Below, in pieces: positions 45,044-53,201 of a DNA stretch of 64,000 nt; position 1 is the stretch's first letter; every line of letters begins with the position of its first letter. A model generated the notes under the pieces. That model was not told the origin of the DNA. It saw only the letters and a list, made by a program, of their open reading frames with translations, and made no database searches. Made by a program: the position numbers and the translations under genes. This DNA comes from Micromonospora phaseoli (GTDB taxonomy: Bacteria > Actinomycetota > Actinomycetes > Mycobacteriales > Micromonosporaceae): assembly GCF_900109115.1 (NCBI RefSeq), contig NZ_FNYV01000003.1, positions 586,843 to 650,842 on the forward strand. Direction: 5' to 3'.

Positions 45044-45072
45044 AAGCTAACCCCATTAGCCAAATTCGTCAA
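45044..45072 (-). promoter_or_regulatory. Leaderless promoter with overlapping TetR operator
   Basis: On the minus strand TTGACG (45072-45067), a 17-base spacer and TAGCTT (45049-45044) form a near-consensus promoter. The ATG at 45036 lies seven bases past the -10, so the transcript should begin at or within a base of the start codon. The inverted repeat GCTAA-CCCCA-TTAGC (45046-45060) overlaps the -10 and spacer and is the likely TetR site. Confidence 0.7.
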
Positions 45073-45125
45073 GGGCAGGACGTCGGGCCGCCTCCCGCAG
45101 GGTCGGCGGCCCGGATCCGGACGAG

Positions 45126-46046
45126 TTACTTCTTGGACGTGAGTGCGCGGGCGAAGAACGCCAGGTTGGCGGGGCGCTCGGCGAGGCGACGCATCAGGTA
45201 GCCGTACCAGTCGTCGCCGTAGGGCACGTAGGTCCGCACCGTGTAGCCCTCACCGCTCAGGCGGGCCTGCTCCTCCGGCCGAATGCCGTAGAGCATCTGG
45301 AACTCGAAGCCGTCGTGACCCCGATCGAACCAGCGGGCCCGGTCCTCGCCGATGGCGATCAGGCGCGGGTCGTGGGTGGCCAGCATCGGGTAGCCGTCAC
45401 CGGACATCAGGATGTTCAGGCAGCGGACGTAGGACTTGTCGACCTCGCGGGCCGACTGGTGGGCCACCGACTCCGGCTCGGAGTACGCCCCCTTGCACAG
45501 CCGCACCCGGGACCCGGCCGTGGCCAGCTCGCGGCAGTCCGACTCGGTCCGCCGCAGGTACGCCTGGAGCACCGCCCCGGTCGACGGGAAGTCCTTGCGC
45601 AGCTTGGCCAGGATGTCGAGGGTCGAGTCGGTGGTGGTGTGGTCCTCCATGTCCAGCGTGACGGTGGTGCCCGCGGCCTCGGCGGCGACACAGATGGTCC
45701 GGGCGTTGTCGTAGGCGAGCTGCTCGTCGAAGCTCTGCCCGAGCGCGGACAGCTTCACGCTCACCTCGGCGGCGGGCGTCAGCCCCGCCTCGGCGAGCAT
45801 CCGCAGCAGGGCGAGGTACTCGTCCCTGGTGGCGGTCGCCTGCTCTGCCGTGACGGTGTCCTCACCGAGGTTGTCGAGGGTGACTGCGAGACCATCGTCG
45901 ACGAGTTCGCGGGTTGCGCGCAACGCGTCGGTGGTCTTGGCGCCGGCCACGAACCGGCGCACGACGTCCCGGGAGAACGGGGCCGTCGCGACGAGCCGCT
46001 CGACCCGGGATGACCGGGAGGCGGCGAGGATGACGGAACGGAGCAT
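45126..46046 (-). CDS. Proline dehydrogenase
   Basis: 306 residues from ATG 46046. The FAD-dependent (beta/alpha)8 barrel is recognisable: VSVKLSALGQSFDEQLAY, then TLDMEDHTTTDSTLDIL, VLQAYLRRTESDCRELA, VRLCKGAYSEPESVAHQS, ATHDPRLIAIGED, FEFQMLYGIRPEEQ and VRTYVPYGDDWYGYLMRRLAER. The substrate-binding RRLAER end is intact. It oxidises proline to pyrroline-5-carboxylate and passes electrons to the respiratory chain. It is the short monofunctional form typical of actinobacteria; the partner P5C dehydrogenase is not in the window. Confidence 0.95.
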   Translation of the reverse strand: MLRSVILAASRSSRVERLVATAPFSRDVVRRFVAGAKTTDALRATRELVDDGLAVTLDNLGEDTVTAEQATATRDEYLALLRMLAEAGLTPAAEVSVKLSALGQSFDEQLAYDNARTICVAAEAAGTTVTLDMEDHTTTDSTLDILAKLRKDFPSTGAVLQAYLRRTESDCRELATAGSRVRLCKGAYSEPESVAHQSAREVDKSYVRCLNILMSGDGYPMLATHDPRLIAIGEDRARWFDRGHDGFEFQMLYGIRPEEQARLSGEGYTVRTYVPYGDDWYGYLMRRLAERPANLAFFARALTSKK

Positions 46047-46091
46047 GAGCCGAGCGTAACGCCCGTCCGACCCGCCAGCGCACGCCCGCCC

Positions 46092-46183
46092 AAGGTGCAA
46101 GGAGGGGCCCCCTTTTAACACTTCTGCGTGAGAAGGGAACCCCTCTATACCTGAGGCGTTAACAGGGGGCCCCTGCTTACACC
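46092..46183. repeat. Cluster of GGGGGCCC palindromic repeats, locus 1
   Basis: Three related units lie between the proline dehydrogenase and lipoprotein starts. GCAAGGAGGGGCCCCCTTTT (from 46098) and GTTAACAGGGGGCCCCTGC (46158-46176) are inverted relative to each other around a more degenerate unit ending CCCTCTATACC. Similar units occur at 53851-53911 and 59513-59574. Here the locus is between divergent genes, so it is not simply a terminator. Confidence 0.75.
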
Positions 46184-46227
46184 AGCCCGGGGCGGCGCGC
46201 CTGGCACGCATCGGTTACAACGATGAC

Positions 46228-46509
46228 GTGGAAAACCGCCCTCGACGCCGACTCCGGTCGGCCTCCGTGCAGCTCGGCGCGCTCACTGCCCTGGCGCTCG
46301 CCCTCTCCGGCTGCAACATGACCTCCGACGACGACGATGACGACTGCGCCCTCGGCCCGACCGGTGGCGGTGACACCGTGGCCCTGGCCATGCGAACCCC
46401 GGCACTTGCCACCGGCACCGCCACCTACCGGGGCGCACCGGAGCCGGTCGGGGCGACCGTACCCGAGCGGGGCGGCTTCGGAACCCATCTCGCCTCCTGC
46501 GGCGGGTGA
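46228..46509 (+). CDS. Small lipoprotein with YgiB-like C-terminal tail
   Basis: 93 residues from GTG 46228; no clear RBS. A lipoprotein signal (LGALTALALALSGCN) gives a mature lipid-anchored Cys, followed by a run of six Asp in TSDDDDDDCALGP. The C terminus is PERGGFGTHLASCGG. E. coli YgiB, whose gene lies next to ygiC, is also a lipoprotein ending near RGGFG, as I recall. The stop overlaps the start of the YgiC-like gene (GTGA). A YgiB-like partner role is inferred from the shared motif and gene order; overall similarity is limited. Confidence 0.6.
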   Translation: MENRPRRRLRSASVQLGALTALALALSGCNMTSDDDDDDCALGPTGGGDTVALAMRTPALATGTATYRGAPEPVGATVPERGGFGTHLASCGG

Positions 46510-47678
46510 GCGTGCGCCGCGAGCAGATGACCCCGCGCCCCGGCTGGGACGCCACCATCCGCGAGCAGGGCCTGGTGTACGTCGACACCGAACTGCCCGA
46601 CGGCGGAGTGATGTCGTACTGGGACGAGAGCGCGGCGTACGCCTTCGAGCTGGACGAGGTGCTGCGACTGGAGGAGGCCACCGAGGAGCTGCACCGGATG
46701 TCGGTGGCCGCCGCCGAGCACGTGGTGGCCCGCGACCGGTACGCCGAGTTCGGCATTCCCGCCGTGGCGGCCGAGGCGGTCGCCCGCTCGCTGCGGGAGA
46801 AGCCGCCGACCCTCTACGGCCGCTTCGATCTCTGGTACGACGGCAGCTGGCCGCCGAAGCTGCTGGAGTACAACGCGGACACCCCGACCGCGCTGGTCGA
46901 GGCGAGCATCATCCAGTGGTACTGGCTGGAGCACACCCGGCCGGAGCTGGACCAGTGGAACAGCCTGCACGAACGGCTGGTCGCCGCCTGGACGAAGATC
47001 GGTGCGGGCCTGCACGACCGGCGGGTGCACGTGGTCTGGTCCAACGAAGAGGAGACCGGCGAGGACCACATGACCGCCGGCTACCTGGCCGAGACCGCCC
47101 GCCAGGCCGGGCTGGACGTGGAACTGCTGCCGATCCAGGACATCGGCTGGGACGGCCGGCGCTTCACCGACACCGCAGACCGGCCGGTCACCACCTGCTT
47201 CAAGCTCTACCCGTGGGAGTGGATGCTCACCGAGCCGTACGGGCCGCTGGCGCTGGAGCCCGGCACGCCGACCACCTGGATCGAGCCGGCGTGGAAACTG
47301 CTGCTGTCCAACAAGGCGCTGCTGGCCGTGCTCTGGGAGCTGTATCCGGGCCACGAACTGCTGCTGCCGGCGTACCTGGACTCACCGCGCGGGATGTCGG
47401 AGTACGTCGCCAAGCCGCTGCTCGGGCGGGAGGGCGCCGGGGTCCGGATCGTCACCGCAGGTGGGGAGATCACCAATCCGGGCGACTACGGTGACGAAGG
47501 CTTCTGCTACCAGGAGTTCCGGGCGCTGCCCGAATTCGCCGGCAGCCGGATGGTGCTGGGCAGCTGGGTCGTCGACGGCGAGTCGGCGGGCGCCGGGCTC
47601 AGGGAGAGCGCCAGCCTGATCACCGACGGCTACGCCCGCTTCCTGCCGCACTACATCGACGCGTCACGCCCCGGATGA
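46506..47678 (+). CDS. Glutathionylspermidine synthase-family ATP-grasp protein (YgiC-like)
   Basis: 390 residues. It opens RPGWDATIREQGLVY and carries LYGRFDLWYDGSWPPKLLEYN, the conserved substrate- and ATP-binding region of the C-terminal synthetase half of GspS. YVAKPLLGREGAGVRI (ATP-binding Lys and Gly loop) and YQEFRALPEF complete the ATP-grasp. There is no amidase domain, as in E. coli YgiC/YjfC. Actinobacteria lack glutathione, so ligation to another peptide or amine is likely. It is coupled to the lipoprotein gene upstream, which points to an envelope-linked role. Confidence 0.85.
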   Translation: MSVRREQMTPRPGWDATIREQGLVYVDTELPDGGVMSYWDESAAYAFELDEVLRLEEATEELHRMSVAAAEHVVARDRYAEFGIPAVAAEAVARSLREKPPTLYGRFDLWYDGSWPPKLLEYNADTPTALVEASIIQWYWLEHTRPELDQWNSLHERLVAAWTKIGAGLHDRRVHVVWSNEEETGEDHMTAGYLAETARQAGLDVELLPIQDIGWDGRRFTDTADRPVTTCFKLYPWEWMLTEPYGPLALEPGTPTTWIEPAWKLLLSNKALLAVLWELYPGHELLLPAYLDSPRGMSEYVAKPLLGREGAGVRIVTAGGEITNPGDYGDEGFCYQEFRALPEFAGSRMVLGSWVVDGESAGAGLRESASLITDGYARFLPHYIDASRPG

Positions 47679-47697
47679 GTCGTCTACCGTTGGAGGC

Positions 47698-48255
47698 GTG
47701 AACTTCGACGCGTACGCCCGGACCGGGGTTGACCTCGTCAACGCCCGCCTGGACGACCTCGACGACCTGCGGGCCCTCTTCTCCGACGACCACGAGTGGA
47801 TGCGTGACGAGGTCGCGGAGCGGGACCTGACGACCTTCCGGCGGGCGCAGAAGCGGCTGCGTGACGTCTTCGACTACGGCACCTCCGGGCGGGACTCCCG
47901 GGCTGTCACCGAGCTGAACGCGCTCCTGGAAGCGTTCCCGGTGCAGCCGCGCATCTCGGGGCACGACTCCAGCGACTGGCACATGCACGTCACCAGTCGG
48001 GGCGCCTCGGTCAGTTCGGAATACCTGGCCGGCGCGGTCTGGGGCCTGTCGGTCTGGCTCTGCGAGTACGGCAGCGCCCGGTTCGGCGTCTGCGCCGACG
48101 ACCGCTGCGGCAACGTCTACCTGGACACCTCGTCCAACTGCTGCCGGCGGTTCTGCTCGGAGCGGTGCGCCACCCGCTCGCACGTGGCCGCGCACCGGGC
48201 CCGTAAGCGGGCCGCCGTGCCCAGCCAGCCGGACCCGCTGACGCCGGTTTCCTGA
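47698..48255 (+). CDS. CGNR zinc-finger / ABATE-domain protein
   Basis: 185 residues. The N-terminal ABATE-like region (YARTGVDLVNARLDDLDDLR, then FRRAQKRLRDVFDYG) precedes a C-terminal zinc finger of the CGNR type: FGVCADDRCGNVYLD, then RRFCSERCATRSHVAAHRAR. Both Cys pairs are present, though the name-giving CGNR reads CGNV here. Such proteins are thought to be DNA-binding stress regulators in actinobacteria. The gene is 19 bases downstream of the YgiC-like gene and may be in its operon. Confidence 0.85.
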   Translation: MNFDAYARTGVDLVNARLDDLDDLRALFSDDHEWMRDEVAERDLTTFRRAQKRLRDVFDYGTSGRDSRAVTELNALLEAFPVQPRISGHDSSDWHMHVTSRGASVSSEYLAGAVWGLSVWLCEYGSARFGVCADDRCGNVYLDTSSNCCRRFCSERCATRSHVAAHRARKRAAVPSQPDPLTPVS

Positions 48256-48283
48256 GCTGCCGCCCGACCGGGCCCGCCGCAGA

Positions 48284-49090
48284 TCAGACGTCGACCGGGG
48301 ACGGGGTGTTGAGGTGCTGGCGGGCAAAGGCCAACGCCTCGCGCAGGTCCGCCTCGCGCACCTGCTGGCTCTTCGCGCCCCGGGTGGTCACCTCCACCGC
48401 CACCGAACCGGAGAAGCCCCGGCCGGCCAGCGAACGCAGCAGCTCGGCGCAGGGCTGGTTGCCGCGGCCCGGCACCAGGTGCTCGTCGCGCCCCTCGCCG
48501 GTGCCGTCACCCAGGTGTACGTGTGCCAGCCCGGTGCCCATCCGGTCGGCCATCTCCAGGGCGTCGGTGTGCGAGGCAGCGCAGTGTGACAGGTCCAGCG
48601 TGTACGAGGAGTAACCGCTGTCGGTCGGATCCCAACCGGGCACATACGGGACGAACTGGCGACCGGCCATCCGCACCGGATACATGTTCTCCACCGCGAA
48701 CCGCAGCCCGCCGAACTCGCCGGCCACCCGGTCGAGGCCCTCGGCGAAGTTGCGGGCATAGTCCCGCTGCCAGGTGAACGGCGGATGCACCACGACGGTC
48801 GGCGCCCCCAACGTCTCGGCCAGCACTGCCGCCCGGCGCAGCCGCTCCCACGGGTCGGTGCTCCACACCCGCTGGGTCACCAACAGGCAGGGCGCGTGCA
48901 CGGAGAGCACCGGCACGCCGTAATGGTCGGCCAGTCCCCGCAGCGCGCCGGCATCCTGGCTGACCGCGTCGGTCCAGACCATCACCTCGAGCCCGTCGTA
49001 GCCGAGCGCCGCGGCCAGCTGGAACGCCGCCGCGGTCCGTTCAGGGAAGACCGAGGAACTGGACAGAAGGACCGGGACGCGGGTAGTCAC
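48284..49090 (-). CDS. TIM-barrel sugar-phosphate isomerase/AP-endonuclease-2-like protein
   Basis: 268 residues. The xylose-isomerase-like barrel shows [73 protein letters not shown] and VAVEVTTRG. Metal ligands His, Glu, Asp and His are visible in order. It is the likely Rv0498 equivalent, adjacent to the Ppx gene as in mycobacteria. The reaction is not known for that family; DNA repair and sugar isomerisation are both possible. It ends 22 bases before the Ppx stop-side boundary, probably in one operon. Confidence 0.85.
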   Translation of the reverse strand: MTTRVPVLLSSSSVFPERTAAAFQLAAALGYDGLEVMVWTDAVSQDAGALRGLADHYGVPVLSVHAPCLLVTQRVWSTDPWERLRRAAVLAETLGAPTVVVHPPFTWQRDYARNFAEGLDRVAGEFGGLRFAVENMYPVRMAGRQFVPYVPGWDPTDSGYSSYTLDLSHCAASHTDALEMADRMGTGLAHVHLGDGTGEGRDEHLVPGRGNQPCAELLRSLAGRGFSGSVAVEVTTRGAKSQQVREADLREALAFARQHLNTPSPVDV

Positions 49091-49111
49091 ACCACCGAGG
49101 GTAGCCGGGGA

Positions 49112-50056
49112 TCACACCGGCGCCAGTTGGTCCAACCTGCTGAGGATCACGCCCTCACGCAACGCCCAGGGGCAGATGTCCAGGGAGTCCACGCCGAGTC
49201 GGCGCATCACCGACTCGGCGACGACGGCACCGGCCAGCACCTGGTGGGCACGGCCGGCGCTCACCCCTTCCAGCTCGACCAGCTGCACCGGGGGGATGTG
49301 CCGGATGAAGCCGAGCACCTGCCGCAGCCCGGCGCGGGTGAGCCGGCGCCGGGCCCACAGCCCGGCGCCACTGGGCGCCGCGCCGGCGAGCCGGGCCAGG
49401 GTACGGAACGTCTTGGAGGTGGCCACCGGGCGTTCCCACCCCACCGTGAGCATCCGCTCGACCACCGGGTCGAGCAGGCCGTCGACGTACTGTCGCAGCT
49501 CGTCCACCTGCTCCGGAGTGGGCGGCGCGGTGCTCTCCGGATCGATACCGAGCCGGTCCCGGGTCAGCCGGCCGGCACCCAGGGGCAGCGACACCGCGAC
49601 GTCCGGATCCTCGTCGATGCCGGCCGCGATCTCCAGCGAGCCGCCGCCGATGTCCAGCACCAGCAGCCGCCCCGCGGACCAGCCGAACCAGCGCCGGACC
49701 GCCAGGAAAGTCAGCCGCGCCTCGTCGGCACCGGCGAGCACCTCAAGGCGTACGCCGGCGGCGTCCCACACCCGGGCCAGTACTTCGGCGGCGTTGGTGG
49801 CGTCGCGCACCGCGGAGGTGGCGAAGGCGATCAGGTCGTCCACCTTCAGCCCGGCGGCCGAGGTGCGGGCCAAGCTGACCGCCTCGACCAGGGCGTCCGC
49901 GCCGGCCTCGGCGATCGCGCCGTCCGGGCCGATCTGCTCGGCGAGCCGCAGCACGGTCTTTTCCGAGTGCGCCGGCCACGGATGTGCCCCGCGGTGGGCG
50001 TCGACCACCAGCAGATGCACCGTGTTCGAACCGACGTCGAGAACACCCAGTCGCAT
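49112..50056 (-). CDS. Ppx/GppA-type exopolyphosphatase
   Basis: 314 residues (start [20 protein letters not shown]). The sugar-kinase/actin-like phosphate loops are present: [34 protein letters not shown] and [11 protein letters not shown]. It would hydrolyse polyphosphate or pppGpp. The short 310-residue form matches mycobacterial Ppx1 (Rv0496). The RegX3/SenX3/PhoU genes follow within 3 kb, so polyphosphate and phosphate control lie together. It precedes the TIM-barrel gene by 22 bases. Confidence 0.93.
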   Translation of the reverse strand: MRLGVLDVGSNTVHLLVVDAHRGAHPWPAHSEKTVLRLAEQIGPDGAIAEAGADALVEAVSLARTSAAGLKVDDLIAFATSAVRDATNAAEVLARVWDAAGVRLEVLAGADEARLTFLAVRRWFGWSAGRLLVLDIGGGSLEIAAGIDEDPDVAVSLPLGAGRLTRDRLGIDPESTAPPTPEQVDELRQYVDGLLDPVVERMLTVGWERPVATSKTFRTLARLAGAAPSGAGLWARRRLTRAGLRQVLGFIRHIPPVQLVELEGVSAGRAHQVLAGAVVAESVMRRLGVDSLDICPWALREGVILSRLDQLAPV

Positions 50057-50128
50057 GGGAGAACCCTAGGCCAACGGGTTCACGCCACTTGCCTACCCGC
50101 CAGGCGCACCACGCGTACGCTGGGCCGA

Positions 50129-50938
50129 GTGACAGCGCAGATCGAACTTCGCGTGCTCGTGGACGACCCGACCGACCCACGCAGCCGTGAGGTGCCGCTG
50201 GATTTCCCCCGGGAGTGGATCGAGTTCGTCGACCCGGCGGACGAACGGCACCTGGTCCGGGCCGACCTGACCTGGTTGCTGTCCCGGTGGACCTGCATCT
50301 TCGGCAAGGGCTGCCACGGCATCATCGCCGGCCGGGCCGCCGACGGCTGCTGCTCGCACGGCGCGTTCTTCACCGACGCCGACGACGAGAAGCGGGTCCG
50401 CGCCGCCGTGAAGCTGCTGACCCCGGCGACCTGGCAGCACTTCCGGCGCGGCGTCAAGAACTGGACCGCCAACGACACCGTGGACGGGACGAACCCGGCG
50501 CGTCGCACCGCCACCCAGAGCGAGGACGGCCCCTGCGTCTTCCTGAACGACGCGGACTTCCCGGGCGGGGGCGGCTGCGCGCTGCACGCCCAGGCCCTGC
50601 GCGACGGGGTGCACCCCCTGGAGTACAAACCCGATGTGTGCTGGCAGCTGCCGATCCGCCGGGACCAGGATTGGGTGAAGCGGCCGGACGACACGAAGGT
50701 GCTGGTGTCCACGTTGGCCGAGTTCGACCGGCGGGGCTGGGGTGCCGGTGGGCACGACCTCGACTGGTGGTGCACCTCGTCCACGGACGCGCACGTCAGC
50801 GCCGAGCCGATGTACCTCTCTTACCGTCCGGAGCTGACCGCCCTCATCGGCGAGGCCGCGTACGCGAAACTGGCAGAGCTGTGCGGGGCGCGGACCCGGC
50901 AGGGCATGGTCGCCCCCCACCCCGCTGACCCCCTCTGA
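50129..50938 (+). CDS. Cys-rich conserved protein, Rv0495c-like
   Basis: 269 residues from GTG 50129. There is no clear Shine-Dalgarno, but TACGCT ends seven bases before the GTG, so a leaderless message is likely. The protein holds about nine Cys in conserved-looking settings ([51 protein letters not shown]). This pattern is suited to metal or Fe-S binding, reminiscent of YkgJ-type clusters. Its position next to ppx and regX3 matches Rv0495c, which I recall as an essential mycobacterial protein linked to redox balance. Function is unproven. Confidence 0.75.
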   Translation: MTAQIELRVLVDDPTDPRSREVPLDFPREWIEFVDPADERHLVRADLTWLLSRWTCIFGKGCHGIIAGRAADGCCSHGAFFTDADDEKRVRAAVKLLTPATWQHFRRGVKNWTANDTVDGTNPARRTATQSEDGPCVFLNDADFPGGGGCALHAQALRDGVHPLEYKPDVCWQLPIRRDQDWVKRPDDTKVLVSTLAEFDRRGWGAGGHDLDWWCTSSTDAHVSAEPMYLSYRPELTALIGEAAYAKLAELCGARTRQGMVAPHPADPL

Positions 50939-50974
50939 CAGCGACACTTCACCGGGCGCCCGGTACGGCTCGGC

Positions 50975-51658
50975 TCAGGGCTCGAACTTGTACCCGAGGC
51001 CACGCACCGTGACGATGTGACGGGGAGCGGACGGCTCCGGCTCGATCTTCGAGCGCAGCCGCTTGACGTGCACGTCCAGGGTCTTGGTGTCACCCACGTA
51101 GTCCGCGCCCCAGACCCGGTCGATCAACTGGCCTCGGGTGAGCACCCGGCCCGCGTTGCGGAGCAGCAGCTCAAGCAGCTCGAACTCCTTGAGTGGCAGC
51201 TGCACCGACCCCCCGTCGACGGTCACCACGTGCCGCTCGATGTCCATCCGGACCGGGCCGGCGGCCAGCGTCGGGGCACCCGACTCGGGCGCCTCCGGGC
51301 TCTGCCGCCGCAGCACCGCCCGGATCCGGGCCACCAGTTCCCGGGGCGAGTACGGCTTGGTCACGTAGTCGTCCGCGCCGATCTCCAGGCCGACCACCTT
51401 GTCGATCTCGCTGTCCCGCGCGGTGACCATGATGATCGGCACGTGCGAGCGCTGGCGCAGTTGTCGGCACACCTCGGTGCCGGACATCTCCGGCAGCATC
51501 AGGTCGAGCAGGACGATGTCGGCGCCGGTCCGGTCGAACTCGGTCAGGGCCGACGTACCCGTGGCGGCCACGGACACCTCGAACCCCTCCTTCCGGAGCA
51601 TGTACGACAGGGCGTCGGAGAACGACTCCTCGTCCTCGACCACCAGAACGCGACTCAA
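50975..51658 (-). CDS. regX3: OmpR/PhoB-type response regulator (RegX3/PhoP)
   Basis: 227 residues from TTG 51658, seven bases after AAGGA. The receiver has VLVVEDEESF, the phospho-acceptor in IVLLDLMLPEMSG, VTARDSE and DYVTKPYSPREL. The winged-helix output ends DVHVKRLRSKIEPEPSAPRH and VRGLGYKFEP. It is the partner of the kinase encoded upstream, and the pair adjoins a divergent phoU, as in the phosphate-starvation systems SenX3-RegX3 and PhoR-PhoP. PHO-box-like repeats between senX3 and phoU are its probable sites. An upstream extension of the frame runs through the 35-bp repeats and was rejected. Confidence 0.95.
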   Translation of the reverse strand: MSRVLVVEDEESFSDALSYMLRKEGFEVSVAATGTSALTEFDRTGADIVLLDLMLPEMSGTEVCRQLRQRSHVPIIMVTARDSEIDKVVGLEIGADDYVTKPYSPRELVARIRAVLRRQSPEAPESGAPTLAAGPVRMDIERHVVTVDGGSVQLPLKEFELLELLLRNAGRVLTRGQLIDRVWGADYVGDTKTLDVHVKRLRSKIEPEPSAPRHIVTVRGLGYKFEP

Positions 51659-51670
51659 CGGCGTTTCCTT

Positions 51671-51746
51671 TCCATCCGGGCCGGACCGGGCGGAGCCCGG
51701 TCTGATCCATTCGGGTCGGACCGGGCGGAGCCCGGCCTGATCCATC
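51671..51746. repeat. 35-bp tandem repeat between senX3 and regX3
   Basis: Two copies (51671-51705 and 51706-51740) differ at only three bases, and a third begins TCCATC before diverging. Each holds CCGGGC-GGA-GCCCGG, a 6-bp hairpin. The repeats fill most of the 93-base gap between the kinase stop (51752) and the regulator start (51658). In M. tuberculosis the same gap holds tandem MIRU repeats of unrelated sequence. Confidence 0.85.
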
Positions 51747-51751
51747 TTCGG

Positions 51752-52999
51752 TCAGCCCTGCCGAGGCTCGGCCGAACCGGCGTCGATCCCAGCAGGTGAC
51801 AGTGTCGCCAGAAGGTCGTCCGGCGGTCGGGCGGGCAGCCGGAGGGTGAACGTCGACCCGCCACCAAGAGTGCTCGCCACATCCACCCGGCCGCCATGGT
51901 TGCTCGCGATGTGCTTGACGATCGCCAACCCGAGACCGGTGCCGCCGGTCAACCGGGAGCGGGCCTGGTCGGCCCGGTAGAACCGCTCGAAGATCCGGTC
52001 CACGTCGGTGGGCGCGATGCCGATGCCCTGGTCCGCGACGGCGATCTCCACCTGTTCGCCGGCGGCTCGGGCGGTGATGCGTACCGTCGTCTCCTCGCCC
52101 GAGTAGTTGACGGCGTTCTCCACCAGGTTCGCCACGGCGGTGGCCAACTGGCTGTCGCTGCCGTACACGGTCAGCCCCCGCTCGGCCTCGACCGTCACCT
52201 CGATCCGGCGGGCCGCGGCGGCGGTCCGGGTCCGGTCGACCACCTCGGAAATCACCCAGTCCACCGGGACCGGTTCCGGAGCCGGCTGCGGTTCGGCCCC
52301 CTGGAGCCGGGTCAGCTCCAGCAACTCCTGCACCAACCGCCCCAGCCGGGTCGACTCGTGCTGGATCCGCTCGGCGAATCGGCGGGCGGCGACCAGGTCC
52401 TCGGAGAGGTCCGGACGCCCGTCACCGGCCGGTCCAGTGGCGTCGAGCAGCGCCTCGGCGAGCAGTTGCAGCGCGCCGATCGGTGTCTTCAGCTCATGGC
52501 TCACGTTGGCCACGAAGTCGCGCCGGACGCGGGCCAGCCGGTGCGACTCGGTCACATCGGCCGCCTCCACGGCGACGTAGCCGTTGCCCAGCCCCATCGC
52601 CCGCAGGTGCACGCCGAGCGGGTTCTCCCCGGCGTTGTCGCGCCCCCGGGGCAGGTCCAGCTCGATCTCGCGCCGCACCCCGGTACGCCGTACCTGCCCC
52701 GCCAGGGTACGGATCAACGGGTGCGCGGCGATCGAACCCGGCCGGCCGCCGGTGCGCAGCAGCCCCATCGCCCGTGCCGCCGGATTGACCAGCACAGGGA
52801 CATCCTCGGCGTCGAGCACCACGACCCCCGCGCGCAGCGAGTCGATCGCGCGGCGGCCGAGCCCGACCTGCACTTCGTCGACGATCGCGTGCCTCCCCTT
52901 GGCGAGCCGGAAACCCGAAACGATCCGGGGCAGCCACAGGCCAGCGGCCACCCCGACCACCAGGGCCGCGGCCACACCCACTGTCACCGCCCACGTCAC
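51752..52999 (-). CDS. senX3: Phosphate-type sensor histidine kinase (SenX3/PhoR)
   Basis: 415 residues. One N-terminal TM (VGVAAALVVGVAAGLWLP), then a PAS-like domain (LRAGVVVLDAEDVPVLVNPAARAMGLL) in the cytoplasm. HisKA has FVANVSHELKTPIGALQLL and the ATPase shows LVENAVNYSGE, DQGIGIAPTDVDRIFERFYR and GGTGLGLAIVKHI. The architecture equals that of mycobacterial SenX3, which reads phosphate supply through the Pst/PhoU complex. The C-terminal 30 residues are disordered. It diverges from phoU over 202 bases that contain PHO-box-like repeats. Confidence 0.94.
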   Translation of the reverse strand: MTWAVTVGVAAALVVGVAAGLWLPRIVSGFRLAKGRHAIVDEVQVGLGRRAIDSLRAGVVVLDAEDVPVLVNPAARAMGLLRTGGRPGSIAAHPLIRTLAGQVRRTGVRREIELDLPRGRDNAGENPLGVHLRAMGLGNGYVAVEAADVTESHRLARVRRDFVANVSHELKTPIGALQLLAEALLDATGPAGDGRPDLSEDLVAARRFAERIQHESTRLGRLVQELLELTRLQGAEPQPAPEPVPVDWVISEVVDRTRTAAAARRIEVTVEAERGLTVYGSDSQLATAVANLVENAVNYSGEETTVRITARAAGEQVEIAVADQGIGIAPTDVDRIFERFYRADQARSRLTGGTGLGLAIVKHIASNHGGRVDVASTLGGGSTFTLRLPARPPDDLLATLSPAGIDAGSAEPRQG

Positions 53000-53019
53000 C
53001 CGGCGATCGTATGGTCATT

Positions 53020-53110
53020 GTTCACCCGGCTACCGGCCAGAACGGGACGAAGCACTCTCACTTTCAGGAAAGTTCACCTCCGTGTCCGGCGTAGTTCATC
53101 CGCGTTCACC
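53020..53110. promoter_or_regulatory. PHO-box-like GTTCACC repeats between senX3 and phoU
   Basis: GTTCACC occurs at 53020, 53072 and 53104, and GTTCATC at 53094. The 53072 and 53094 copies are 22 bases apart, two 11-base PHO-box units, and 53094-53110 is a direct pair of period 10. These resemble the GTTCACC direct repeats bound by PhoP/RegX3 in Streptomyces and suggest shared control of both divergent promoters. Confidence 0.65.
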
Positions 53111-53201
53111 TCCGGTCCTCCCGGTAGCCCTAGTTTGAGCGGCGGACCTGCGCAAACCCCTCGCCGGCCAGACAGCCGGCGCCGACGGACAGGACGTGAG
53201 C

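Noticed and set aside
46092..46183. Repeat cluster considered as a Rho-independent terminator
   Set aside because: It lies between divergent starts, so termination is not its obvious job; it is kept as a repeat.
48785..50938. Very long + strand frame upstream of the Rv0495c-like protein
   Set aside because: Only its last 269 codons have protein-like composition; the rest is antisense to the TIM-barrel and Ppx genes.
51659..51745. Extension of RegX3 through the 35-bp repeats
   Set aside because: The TTG at 51658 has a proper RBS and gives the normal family start; the extension is translated repeat.
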